Positions 34,483-43,114 of a DNA stretch of 64,000 nucleotides are shown piece by piece. The notes beneath the pieces are model-generated. The model did not search any database. It was not told where the DNA came from and worked only from the letters and a program-made list of their open reading frames with translations. The translations under genes and the position numbers were made by a program. The stretch's first letter is position 1. Every line of letters begins with the position of its first letter. Origin of the DNA: Clostridiales bacterium (GTDB lineage Bacteria; Bacillota; Desulfotomaculia; Desulfotomaculales; VENG01); assembly GCA_016278505.1 (NCBI GenBank), contig JADQBQ010000004.1:25930-89929 (forward strand), read 5' to 3'.

Positions 34483-36445
34483 AACCAAACCACCTTAATT
34501 CCTTAGCCTTCTGTTTTATTTCCTCACGGCTAAAAGTAAATTCACTTATACTTTCATATTTATCCATTAAGTTTAATAGTTCGCTGTTTTCCACGTCATC
34601 CGTTGTATCATTAAACCGGCCAAACAGTTTTACTAATTGTTCCTGCGGACCCCGCAGCATTGGAAACACTTTTTGCAGCAAAAGAAAATCAAAGGCCTTA
34701 GCCCTAGTCAGCAGCGGACTATGTTGGGTACGGGGGATATTAAGCAGGTACTTATCTATATGGCGCAACATGCGGTAACTAATTCCTTTTCCGGCATCCG
34801 CAGCATTAATGTGCTGGTGCATCTCGAACAGAAATTCTATCTCGGAGTTATTTAAAGCTAACCCTTTATCACCATGATTTACCCACTGCAAAAACTGCCC
34901 GGTAGTCACCTCATAATCCATTTCCTCGAAGGGTTCACTTGCAAGCCCTTCTTTCAATTTATCAAAAGGCAAAACTTTAAGGCGCAGTACATTGGCCCGG
35001 TTTAACACCTTATCGCTGAAAGTATAAGTAGACTCATCAATGTTTACGGTACCGACAAACAAGACATTGCTGCCTATCTTAATTTGAGGCGGGTACTGGC
35101 TGGAATTGTAAATGCGGTCTTTGAGCTCAGGGTTATACAACTGCAAACTTCTATTTTTCTCCGGCAGTTCCAAAATACTTAAGAACTGGCCAAAATAATG
35201 CTCTACCCGGGCAAGATTCATTTCATCTAAACAAAATAGATACAAGCGATCTGGATGTCCTTCAGCCTCCAGGAGTAAATTAACAATACCTGTATCCGCC
35301 GGGCGATAAATATTGTTGGCTGTATCCAAAAAGCCAATCAAATCCGTATCATCAACCCAGTTGGGACGTACCGGTAAAAATTTAAAGCGTCCGTTATTGC
35401 TGTTTTCATTTAGACCAAGTGCCTCAGAGTACATTCGGACCAGGTGCGACTTACCGGTGCCCGACATACCCGCCAGTATTACTAACCCACCCACCTTTAG
35501 GGCTGTGTGAAAATTTAAAAGGTCATCTTCGTCGTATAATAGGCCAGAGGCACGACACAGCCTGTCCAATCGATATATAAATTTTTCCTCGTCTTTATTT
35601 CCGGCAGGCTCATTGCTTTTCTCTGCTTCGGCAGAAACAGTCTCCGCAAAGTCTTCAGATTCCCCATGAGTTCCCTGGGTTTCGGCGCTCTCATTATTCT
35701 CTTCAACTTCTGTTGCCATGAAAGTTTTGGGGGAAATTACTTCTCCATCGCTGTCCAGCATGGCCTGAAAATCCTTGAGATAAGTAAAAGATTCAACAAA
35801 GGCTACTTCACCGAAAGTAATTATGCTTTCCTGTTCCAACAAGTCATAAGGCACGCGCATAATTTCATCGTTAAATTCGTATACCCATTTTTTATGACGT
35901 TCTACCCTGTTATAAAAACTCCCGTATAAGTAACCGTTAACATAAACGTATATTGGATCTACTTTAGGCATCTGTAATGGGTAATAGCGGAAAGGTCCTA
36001 AAGGCGATTGTTTAAGCAGTAATGCCTCATAATCTTCTTCGCTTTTTTGGTTTAGGTGCAACATGGGAATCAACCTAGATTCTGTATCTATTCTCACAGG
36101 TTTAGGTAAAACCATTACAGGTTCCGCGACATACAAAGTTTCACCTTTTTTGCGTTGTTCGGAGGGTCGAAACAGCACAATTTTATCCATTAAAAACGCT
36201 TCAAATTTTCTTGCCCTTATAGGCCAATCTTCATAATAGTCGTCCTCAAATTCGTAATCTCTAAATTTATTGGCATAACAAGTTATGGTTTTATCTAAAT
36301 GTAAAGATTCCGGGCCGTCAGAAATTATTTTCAGTGCAAATTGTATTTCCCCTATTTTATTTACAAAGGTTACTAAATCCCTATCCGGGGGTAAATCATC
36401 ACGTTCAGCTAAAATTCCTACCAGAATGCAGTCCAGGTCGTTCAT
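34472..36445 (-). CDS. McrB-like AAA+ ATPase/GTPase
   Basis: 657 residues. The N-terminal 250 residues are not recognised and may be the target-recognition part. An acidic linker (about 250-300, EVEENNESAETQ...) leads to an AAA+ domain: Walker A ILAGMSGTGKSHLVRMYSE, Walker B LYLFCLDEMNLARVEHYF, and the McrB-type signature VGTVNIDESTYTFSDKVLNRA (NxxD-like). This is the motor of a McrBC-type restriction complex by family knowledge. The ATG follows GGAGGC. It lies 25 nt downstream of the coiled-coil gene and overlaps the nuclease gene, forming a compact three-gene operon. Nucleotide preference, GTP or ATP, cannot be told here. Confidence 0.87.
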   Translation of the reverse strand: MNDLDCILVGILAERDDLPPDRDLVTFVNKIGEIQFALKIISDGPESLHLDKTITCYANKFRDYEFEDDYYEDWPIRARKFEAFLMDKIVLFRPSEQRKKGETLYVAEPVMVLPKPVRIDTESRLIPMLHLNQKSEEDYEALLLKQSPLGPFRYYPLQMPKVDPIYVYVNGYLYGSFYNRVERHKKWVYEFNDEIMRVPYDLLEQESIITFGEVAFVESFTYLKDFQAMLDSDGEVISPKTFMATEVEENNESAETQGTHGESEDFAETVSAEAEKSNEPAGNKDEEKFIYRLDRLCRASGLLYDEDDLLNFHTALKVGGLVILAGMSGTGKSHLVRMYSEALGLNENSNNGRFKFLPVRPNWVDDTDLIGFLDTANNIYRPADTGIVNLLLEAEGHPDRLYLFCLDEMNLARVEHYFGQFLSILELPEKNRSLQLYNPELKDRIYNSSQYPPQIKIGSNVLFVGTVNIDESTYTFSDKVLNRANVLRLKVLPFDKLKEGLASEPFEEMDYEVTTGQFLQWVNHGDKGLALNNSEIEFLFEMHQHINAADAGKGISYRMLRHIDKYLLNIPRTQHSPLLTRAKAFDFLLLQKVFPMLRGPQEQLVKLFGRFNDTTDDVENSELLNLMDKYESISEFTFSREEIKQKAKELRWFGYAS

Positions 36446-36470
36446 TATAATTAAGCCTCCTATTAACTAT

Positions 36471-37571
36471 CTATTTTGCTATATGATTCGCACTTTGAAG
36501 GATATTGTTTTCGACTTGCTTCATACTAGCTACTTCAATCAATCCGTTGAATTTCTTTAAAAATGAAATACGTTGTCTGTGATTGCAGCGGCTGGAAATA
36601 AGGAAAATCAAGTCAAATTCTTCAGAGCGACCACCATTTATATACTTTTCTTCAGCTGTAGATAGGTCAACAGACTTTAATTCCACCGGGACGCCGTTAA
36701 GGAATTTGCATTGCCTGCGTGGTTTATCGCCGATAATTATTGCACGCAGCACATCTCTTGCAGGGTTTTCCTCAGGGTACTTTGCCTGCCACAAATCTAA
36801 AACAGAGTTTTTGTCGGCTAGCTGCTGCTCATATTCTCTGTTTTGTTCAGCTAACTGATTAATTTGCATTTCTTTCTCGGCTAGCTCTTTTTCCAACTTT
36901 TCTTTTTGTTTGGTTACCCAAGCTAGGTTTTCTTTTAGCTTGGAGATTTCGGTTGCTTTTTCTTGGTTAAGTTTATTTATTTTACCTAACTCATCCTTGT
37001 ATTTTTCTTCCAACCTGCCTCTTTGGGATTTTTCTTTCTGTAATTTGGCATGGAAGGACTCATTTAGGTTTTGGAGTTTTGATTTTAGTTTACTGACTTC
37101 CTTTTGGAGTCTTATATTTTCTTCTTTAAGGCCATTGCTTAGTTCAACTATTCCCACCTCTTTATCATTATCCTCATCCTGCTGGTCAAGCCTCTCCATC
37201 AATTCTGTAATATAGCTTTTTACTTCTTCAGATTCAAAATCATTTTCTTCTTGTAATGCAACCAGTGCAAAAACATAATCAACGCCCCCATAATCTTTTA
37301 TTAAATTGCGTTCATTCGATTTAATAGTATCAAGGTCTTCATCGGCCATCGCTTCATATAAGCCTGGATTCAATCTAAAAATTACCGCTGCAAAAATACT
37401 TGCAGTTTCCGCTTTTGTAGCAAATTTTACAGTTTTATTTCTAATTAACTGCTTTGGTGCTTTTGATAAATCTTTTGAAAAACCTGGTAGGCTTAAATCT
37501 ATCTCTTTCGCCAGTTTTATTAGCCGGTTTTCATCCAAGTTCTCTACGTACCATTTGTAAAACTCCTTCAT
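36471..37571 (-). CDS. coiled-coil protein of the AAA/DUF2357 operon
   Basis: 366 residues in three parts: a helical N-terminal domain (about 1-130), a long coiled coil (about 145-285, e.g. LKSKLQNLNESFHAKLQKEK and KEKLEKELAEKEMQINQLAE), and a small alpha/beta C-terminal domain (RDVLRAIIIGDKPRRQC...FDLIFLISSR). It is the first gene of the operon. A coiled-coil protein beside a McrB/McrC pair is the hallmark layout of the CoCoNuT type IV restriction class, so it may be a sensor or oligomerisation arm. I cannot assign its domains to named families. Confidence 0.8.
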   Translation of the reverse strand: MKEFYKWYVENLDENRLIKLAKEIDLSLPGFSKDLSKAPKQLIRNKTVKFATKAETASIFAAVIFRLNPGLYEAMADEDLDTIKSNERNLIKDYGGVDYVFALVALQEENDFESEEVKSYITELMERLDQQDEDNDKEVGIVELSNGLKEENIRLQKEVSKLKSKLQNLNESFHAKLQKEKSQRGRLEEKYKDELGKINKLNQEKATEISKLKENLAWVTKQKEKLEKELAEKEMQINQLAEQNREYEQQLADKNSVLDLWQAKYPEENPARDVLRAIIIGDKPRRQCKFLNGVPVELKSVDLSTAEEKYINGGRSEEFDLIFLISSRCNHRQRISFLKKFNGLIEVASMKQVENNILQSANHIAK

Positions 37572-37813
37572 TTTTCATCGCTCCTCTTGAATTATTTTTC
37601 CATTTAAACTCTTATCCACATACTCATTTTTAAAGCCTCCTATCCTCTGCACAATTTGGGTTTTGGTATTATTGCCTAATATTAACCAAATTCGACAGGC
37701 GATGTGATATTTCCTATTTCTATCCCATAAGACCGATCTTTTAGAGTTTTAACAAGATATGTTAACCAACCGATCCATTAAGGTTTTCCCTCCCCTGGTT
37801 CTTATTTGAATTC

Positions 37814-37848
37814 ATTATAACGGTATACTGTGACAACGGTTTGTCACA
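37814..37848 (-). promoter_or_regulatory. promoter and operator of the AAA/DUF2357 operon
   Basis: TGTGACAACGGTTTGTCACA (37829-37848) is a perfect 8-bp dyad with a 4-bp centre. On the minus strand a perfect TATAAT (37814-37819) follows after 9 nt. Its twin lies in front of the VWA gene. The leader to the first ATG is about 240 nt, long enough to hold further regulation. Confidence 0.7.
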
Positions 37849-37856
37849 GAAAAAAA

Positions 37857-37879
37857 TCGCCTCTTGAAAATTGAGGCGA
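37857..37879 (-). terminator. terminator upstream of the operon promoter
   Basis: On the minus strand TCGCCTC and GAGGCGA form a stem followed by seven T. It ends just before the operator and so must have ended a minus-strand transcript from the right whose gene is now gone. Confidence 0.7.
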
Positions 37880-37979
37880 CTAGTGATTTCTTGAAAACGT
37901 ATCTCATTCAATTTTTACTATTTTGCACACACTTTCAATGTTCATTTCCCGATTCTTCAAAGACCGTGCCGCGGCTTAG

Positions 37980-38294
37980 AAGCCCTATTTTGAGGATGAA
38001 CATTTTGTTTATGTACACGGCGGCATCAGGCCCGGCATCAGCCTCTGCCAGCAGGCAGAAGAAGACCTGCTGTGGCTGCGAGAGGAATTCTACCTAAATC
38101 CTATGACAGGAGAAAAAACTGTTATCTTCGGGCATACACCAACCTGTAATATTAACGGCACGTGGCACCCGTTTATTACTGACGGCTGCATTGGAATTGA
38201 TACGGGCTGCGTTTACGGCGGCTGCCTGAGTGCGCTGGAGTTAAACGATGGAGTGCTGCAAGCTGTCCACCAGGTCAGCAAACACGCTGCATAA
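37980..38294 (+). pseudogene. metallophosphatase C-terminal remnant
   Basis: A plus-strand frame, open only from a TAG at 37977-37979, encodes the last 104 residues of a PP1/ApaH-like calcineurin phosphatase: FVYVHGGIRPG (metal-binding His), TVIFGHTPT (the second His motif GHT) and IGIDTGCVYGGCLSALEL (substrate-site signature). The N-terminal part with the DxH and GDxxDRG motifs is missing, so the gene is truncated and surely inactive. The ORF track only shows its tail from 38103. The break marks a deletion or insertion joint left of the terminator at 37857. Confidence 0.8.
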
Positions 38295-38319
38295 CCTATA
38301 AAAATACTGAAGGGAGATT

Positions 38320-39166
38320 GTGATAATAATGAGAGCTTTAAACCCCGAATTGCTACGCTTTTACCGGAATGCTTTTGACCCTGTATTAAAGGAAGCGGCA
38401 GAGACCCAATTAGCAGGAAACCAGGATTTTAGCCCTATTAAAATGTATTGCCCTTATATGCCGGATGAAAGCCTGCTGGGGCCTGTACAGAAAGACTTGT
38501 TAAACAAAATGGTAGCTTCGGGTAGAAAGTTTGTAATTAAGTTTTTTGTAAGCTGCATTGATGGAGCCCGGGAGTGGGATAATGCTTCTCACTTTACAAT
38601 CGGGCGCAGGGAGGATAACCAGCCGGTTTATATAGAAATAGCTCTACTTATGCTACCTGAAATTTATATATCCCGCCAGCTGGACGAATATTTTGAACTA
38701 AATCACGGTGATTCGGGAGCAGAGCTTTTCATGAGAGATGTTTTGGGTGCAAAAATCTACGATGAATTGGATGAAGAATTTAATGGTGACTATGACCTTA
38801 TAGACTTTGACTTATTAATTAAAAAAGACTGCCCTGTAGATGCATCCATAGACGACGTACTGGCTCTCTTCAAAGAGGAGCTGGATAATATGGAGGAAAA
38901 TAATGCAGATCTCTTATCTTTGTGTGAGAAGATCAAACAAAAGGTAACAGCAGAAAAGATAGCTGAGTTAACAAGAGATGTTACTGTGCCTGAAAATGCA
39001 AAAGGCCGGATAGAAGCTTTGATTGACAACGGCTGGAGCGAAAGTCTTAACGGCGGGCAGTACGGGGCATTCCACCTATGTGAATGACAGCAGGAGTTAC
39101 GTGCTGCTGAAAGATGTGCCGGATGTATGGTTTAATCAAGTTTATTTTGCGGATTTTATTGATTAA
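38320..39166 (+). pseudogene. hypothetical protein, frameshifted near its 3' end
   Basis: The main frame gives 255 residues to a stop at 39087. The downstream frame, shifted by one base, continues GHSTYVNDSRSYVLLKDVPD to a TAA at 39166 and looks like real protein. The frames join at GGGG (39072-39075), where one surplus G would explain it, giving about 281 residues in all. The protein is acidic (DELDEEFNGDYDLIDFD), with no membrane segment, and its family is not recognised. AGGGAG precedes a GTG at 38320 and an ATG at 38329. It follows the phosphatase remnant by 25 nt on the same strand, so they may once have been one operon. Confidence 0.6.
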
Positions 39167-39205
39167 CTTAAGAAAACCTACAAATGTGGCCTTTATAGAT
39201 ACCAA

Positions 39206-39244
39206 CAGCACTGTGGTTTGTAAGATGTATCTACCACGGTGCTG
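39206..39244. terminator. hairpin after the frameshifted gene
   Basis: CAGCACTGTGG and CCACGGTGCTG pair over 11 bp (one G-T) with a 17-nt loop. The T-run is weak, so terminator function is only likely. Confidence 0.5.
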
Positions 39245-39435
39245 TATTTAATCACCGTTACGGCACACATTTAACCTACTTTCCGCTTTTCAGCGCTTCA
39301 TAAGGATTGAACCCAAGGCTAACCGGTCGGAAAAAATCGAAAACTACAAGGATTTTATGAGATTAAATTGAAATTTTAGTTATGTTACATTAATTTTGAC
39401 AATAAATGAAAAAACGAATATGAATATGCGGGGGT

Positions 39436-40926
39436 TTGAGAGTGGAGCAAAATCAACCAAAACACTCATTTGTGCTTTTTACTCATAGAGTTGACCATAA
39501 AATGTTTAACCGTCTATTGGACTACAATAAGCAGGGAATTAAGGTGTACCTTTTCACTACCGATTCCCTGGAACATTATGAAACAGATGCTGTTTTGGAA
39601 GAAGCAAGGAAGTACGGATTTTTGTATTGGCATGAAATCCCAATACACGAAGCATTACCGAAGAATAAGGTTGAATTTGTAGACGGCCAAATTACAAACC
39701 CGCAACTGTATGACTACCTGTGCCAAAAATCATCTTTTAACCACGAACAATATTCCATAGAACATGAAAGGTCCGATAACCATTTGATGATATCGGCCGG
39801 TGCCGGCACCGGTAAAACTACCATCATGATTAACCGCCTGCTCTTTCTTAAGCATACCATGCCCGCCCTCTCGTTTGCCAACATAATCATGATTACATTT
39901 ACAAATGAAGCAGCGGTACAAATGCGCCAAAGACTCACATCACTACTAATGAACTATTACTACATTACAAAGAACAGGCGTTATTTGGAGTGGATTGAAG
40001 AAGCCCAAAGGTTGCAAATCTCGACGGTGCACTCCTTCGCAAAAAAATTCTTGCAAACGGCGGGGCAGGAGTTGGGTTTTCCTTCTTCATTCTCAGTTAG
40101 GTCATTCCGGTTTGATAAAAAGCACATTATTCAAAAGTGGATTAATGAGTTCGCTCGCCTTTATCCGGACCAATTCCAACACTTTGCCTTTATCCCACAG
40201 TACCATCTTGTTAACGCAGTAATCTTCGTCAATACAGTATTGGAAAATAGGTCCATAAGTGCAGATAAGATTGCCAACCAGTTAGATTTAGGTCACGATA
40301 AAAAACCCTTTTCAGTTCTTCTAAAGTACCTGTTGTATCACTTGCAACAAGATTTAAACCAGACTAAAAAGGAAGAAAACAAATGGGAAATGTCAGATCT
40401 TGTCCGCGAACTGGAGCGTTTAAAAGGTACAAGCAATCTGCAAGGGAAATTTGACACCCTTTATTTAATGGTGGATGAATTTCAAGATACAGATATTGTC
40501 CAGGTAAGATTTGTTTTATGGTTATTGGATAAACTAAATTTTAGGCTATTTGTGGTGGGGGATGAAAAACAGAGTATATACCGTTTCCGGGGTGCAGATT
40601 ACACGGCCTTCAGACAGCTGGAGGAAGGAATCAAAGCACGTGGTCAAAAGCTAACCCAAAAGTCCTTGGTCAAGAACTATCGTACAACCGCTAAACTACT
40701 AAACCAGTTAAACCCTTTATTCGAGCAGTGGGACAAAGATGTTAGCAAATTTCACTGTACCGGCAGCGACCGGCTGGAGCCTGTAATAATTGAAACGGAA
40801 TCCAGTAATGGATTGGATAAATTCATTACCTGGGCCAAGCTAAAGGAAATTCTCAATAAGTTGATTGACCAGGAAACGGCTATCCCGCGACCTCCTCATT
40901 ACCGAGATAAATCCTTTGTATTATAA
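39436..40926 (+). CDS. UvrD-like SF1 helicase, C-terminally truncated, with unusual N-terminal domain
   Basis: 496 residues. Residues 1-95 are an unrecognised alpha/beta domain (HSFVLFTHRVDHKMFNRLL, VYLFTTDSLEHYETD). The helicase part has Walker A (ISAGAGTGKTTIMINRLL), motif Ia (MITFTNEAAVQMRQR), motif II (YLMVDEFQDTDIVQ), motif III (VVGDEKQSIYRFRGAD) and motif IV (SLVKNYRTTAKLL). The protein stops at DKSFVL, just where UvrD proteins go on to 'LVR.N' and domain 2A with motifs V and VI. No frame downstream continues it. It cannot work as a full helicase, so it is either a remnant or a stand-alone ATPase module. The loss coincides with the switch to AT-rich DNA. Confidence 0.75.
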   Translation: MRVEQNQPKHSFVLFTHRVDHKMFNRLLDYNKQGIKVYLFTTDSLEHYETDAVLEEARKYGFLYWHEIPIHEALPKNKVEFVDGQITNPQLYDYLCQKSSFNHEQYSIEHERSDNHLMISAGAGTGKTTIMINRLLFLKHTMPALSFANIIMITFTNEAAVQMRQRLTSLLMNYYYITKNRRYLEWIEEAQRLQISTVHSFAKKFLQTAGQELGFPSSFSVRSFRFDKKHIIQKWINEFARLYPDQFQHFAFIPQYHLVNAVIFVNTVLENRSISADKIANQLDLGHDKKPFSVLLKYLLYHLQQDLNQTKKEENKWEMSDLVRELERLKGTSNLQGKFDTLYLMVDEFQDTDIVQVRFVLWLLDKLNFRLFVVGDEKQSIYRFRGADYTAFRQLEEGIKARGQKLTQKSLVKNYRTTAKLLNQLNPLFEQWDKDVSKFHCTGSDRLEPVIIETESSNGLDKFITWAKLKEILNKLIDQETAIPRPPHYRDKSFVL

Positions 40927-41028
40927 CTTACTTACTTAAACTCGCACACAAAGAAAACAACACTGCCCTTCCGTCAATTTTCTCTTTGAGATAAAGTTCA
41001 TAATATGAATCGCTCGAATATCATAGTT

Positions 41029-41952
41029 TCATTTACGATTTTTGGGTTTTGACTTTCTTCTAGGTGGCCTTGCCCGAAGTTCATAACCTGCTATTTCGGC
41101 AATCCTTTTTATACCTTTATAGACTGTACTCGGATCCAATTCTTCATTGTGTTCATCGCAAACCTGCTCAATAAGTTTGTTATTAAACTGGCATTCATTG
41201 AAATATTTAACATATTTCTTCCATCTTAAAGGGTATCTTTGGACTCCCTTTTGAATTTCGTCCCAGTTATCTTTTATATCTTTTCTGGTTATTCCTGGAT
41301 ACAACTCTAGAAAGCTCTTATGCTTAGTTGTCGCTTTACCATCTGAACGCCTAAAACCTTCCAAAAAACCATGCAAATGTGGATCATTCTTCTCCATATG
41401 TGTATCCAAATCAAAATTATATATATGCTCTATTAATTTTTCCGCATAGATTAACTTAATTAAATAATAGACGCCAGAAATGTCATTAAAACTATGTAAA
41501 TATATTTTTTTAAAATGTATCTCTGGTAGTTCGTCAGTTTTAAAGAATATGCACCTTAATAAAAATCTTTGCACAGGATCATCATAGTTGCCAATTATAG
41601 TCGGAGGGCTTTCCGGAAACCAAATATCTGAGATCCGAAATATTTCTTCACAAAAATCACGGGCATATTCCCATAAGTAAATAAAAATCTCTCTATACTC
41701 AAAGACATCCTCTAAACGAAAAAAACCCGGCTTTAATTCTTTTAAGTAAATATTGTTTTTGTAGTTTTTATCCTTTATTACCTTTAATAAACACCTAGAA
41801 AATATTTTGGCTTCCGCATCCAAATCCCTAGATACTTCAACTGGATATGGCTCTACATTAATATTATGTCTTTTTCTGAATAAGGTCAGGCTTTCTTGAA
41901 ATTCAGGGTCATTAATTATTACACATGATCTAATCATGGCACTTAATTCCAT
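41029..41952 (-). CDS. hypothetical protein, 307 aa, downstream of the dynamin operon
   Basis: About 307 residues, AT-rich codon use, no membrane segment or signal. It is mostly helical, rich in aromatic and basic residues (LFRKRHNINVEPYPVEVSRD, IWFPESPPTIIGN). It ends in a possible helix-turn-helix-like region (DPSTVYKGIKRIAEIAGYEL) and a very basic tail (RARPPRRKSKPKNRK), which could bind nucleic acid. The ATG at 41952 follows GGAGTG by 6 nt and is preferred over the track's GTG at 41961. It lies 81 nt after the 74-aa gene on the same strand and may be the last gene of the dynamin unit. Family not recognised. Confidence 0.6.
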   Translation of the reverse strand: MELSAMIRSCVIINDPEFQESLTLFRKRHNINVEPYPVEVSRDLDAEAKIFSRCLLKVIKDKNYKNNIYLKELKPGFFRLEDVFEYREIFIYLWEYARDFCEEIFRISDIWFPESPPTIIGNYDDPVQRFLLRCIFFKTDELPEIHFKKIYLHSFNDISGVYYLIKLIYAEKLIEHIYNFDLDTHMEKNDPHLHGFLEGFRRSDGKATTKHKSFLELYPGITRKDIKDNWDEIQKGVQRYPLRWKKYVKYFNECQFNNKLIEQVCDEHNEELDPSTVYKGIKRIAEIAGYELRARPPRRKSKPKNRK

Positions 41953-42033
41953 GAAGAACACTCCAATCTGTGGGGGAGGCTAATACGAAAGTATATAATT
42001 ATTTCATGAACAATCTAGCGCATGATTTCGAAA

Positions 42034-42258
42034 TTAACTATTTGTATATAGCATCTTGCGCCGTTTTTTAACGCACTCAATCTCAATACAACGGATCACA
42101 ACATCACCAGTCTGCAGAGTAGTGCACAGGATATCCCCCGGTGCTTTAACCGATGATATTACTGGCTTTATTCCAAGGTAGTTTTCTAGGTACGGTGCGG
42201 AAACTATTTCGACTTCCTCAGTATCATCAGAAAAACACTGCAAGTACTTGCCGTCCAA
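42034..42258 (-). CDS. small hypothetical protein, 74 aa
   Basis: A beta-rich short frame (VEIVSAPYLENYLGIKPVIS, TTLQTGDVVIRCIEIECV) with a basic tail (KKRRKMLY). Reading is open upstream to a TAA near 42332 without an ATG, so a TTG at 42258 or a CTG further up could be the start; the ribosome site is weak. It follows the 106-aa gene at 82 nt on the same strand. It has an SH3-like feel, but the family is not recognised. Confidence 0.45.
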   Translation of the reverse strand: MDGKYLQCFSDDTEEVEIVSAPYLENYLGIKPVISSVKAPGDILCTTLQTGDVVIRCIEIECVKKRRKMLYTNS

Positions 42259-42340
42259 ACTCTCTTCAGAAGGGCTGGCCTTTTTTATAGGCCCTCTCTC
42301 CAGTTGGCCATTCCTTAGGGTTCGGACCTCTTATTTAAAA

Positions 42341-42661
42341 TTATCGAGACAGCAAGGTTTTTTTCTCTATCTCTAACTCAGCTCTTTGCTTTTTAAGTTG
42401 ATGGGTGTATCTCTCTATGGACTCAAGTATGGGAGTATGAGTGTATATTTTTATTAGGTCATATTGATTGGCTATTTTTTTTATTTCTATATTGATTTTA
42501 AGGAGGGACATATTAATTTCATCTATTGTGGCCCGCTTTCCTTGGACCTCGGCTGCTTGCATTTCCTCCAATTTTTGGTCAAGTATTTCTTGTGCCTTTT
42601 CAACTTTATTTTGCTTGACATATTGAAGAATGTCACTAATAATACCGCCTGTCATGTCCAT
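42341..42661 (-). CDS. small helical protein, 106 aa (dynamin operon)
   Basis: Entirely helical with heptad character: VKQNKVEKAQEILDQKLEEM and YTHQLKKQRAELEIEKKTLL. It begins 3 nt after the stop of the 149-aa gene, so translation is probably coupled. Its first half resembles a helical repeat (ILQYVKQNKVEKAQEILDQ). It may assemble with the coiled-coil partners of the GTPases. No family is recognised. Confidence 0.65.
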   Translation of the reverse strand: MDMTGGIISDILQYVKQNKVEKAQEILDQKLEEMQAAEVQGKRATIDEINMSLLKINIEIKKIANQYDLIKIYTHTPILESIERYTHQLKKQRAELEIEKKTLLSR

Positions 42662-42664
42662 TCT

Positions 42665-43114
42665 CTACTTTTCCTTCAACGCACTCTTTATCGCACAATC
42701 AAACGTATCAAGGACTTTCTCTTTTACTTCATCTGAAATATGTGATTGGTTAAGATATGCATACAAATCACGAAGCATACTTTGAACTCGTTCGCTCTTA
42801 CTTTGCATCGTTTGACGTTTCTCAATTTCACGCCGCACAAAGTCTTCTGTTTGAACACGCATTAGATCAATTCCTTTATCCATGCGTTTTATCTCCGCTT
42901 CAGATGCAAGTTCCACTTTATGGATATCTACAATATCCTTAAAAATATTGACGACATCGGGTAAAGATTCAAGTATTTTCAATCTCACTTCATGTTCTCG
43001 TTCGCGTTCCCGTTCATCAGGCTTATTAAATCTTCCAAACGGAGCATCAACAATTTCACCCTCAAATACTTCTGGTTGCTCGACTCTTTGTAGCATTTGC
43101 CTTCGTTCAGCCAT
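42665..43114 (-). CDS. helical protein, 149 aa (dynamin operon)
   Basis: Charged helical protein. A short N-terminal tail (QPEVFEGEIVDAPFGRF) looks like a binding peptide. An Arg/Glu-rich helix follows (KPDEREREREHEVRLKILES), then a long amphipathic stretch (VEIAS-type helices, REIEKRQTMQSKSERVQ). Its ATG shares a base with the stop of the third GTPase gene (TAATG at 43114), so the two are translationally coupled. The tight linkage suggests a subunit of the same complex. No family is recognised. Confidence 0.7.
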   Translation of the reverse strand: MAERRQMLQRVEQPEVFEGEIVDAPFGRFNKPDEREREREHEVRLKILESLPDVVNIFKDIVDIHKVELASEAEIKRMDKGIDLMRVQTEDFVRREIEKRQTMQSKSERVQSMLRDLYAYLNQSHISDEVKEKVLDTFDCAIKSALKEK

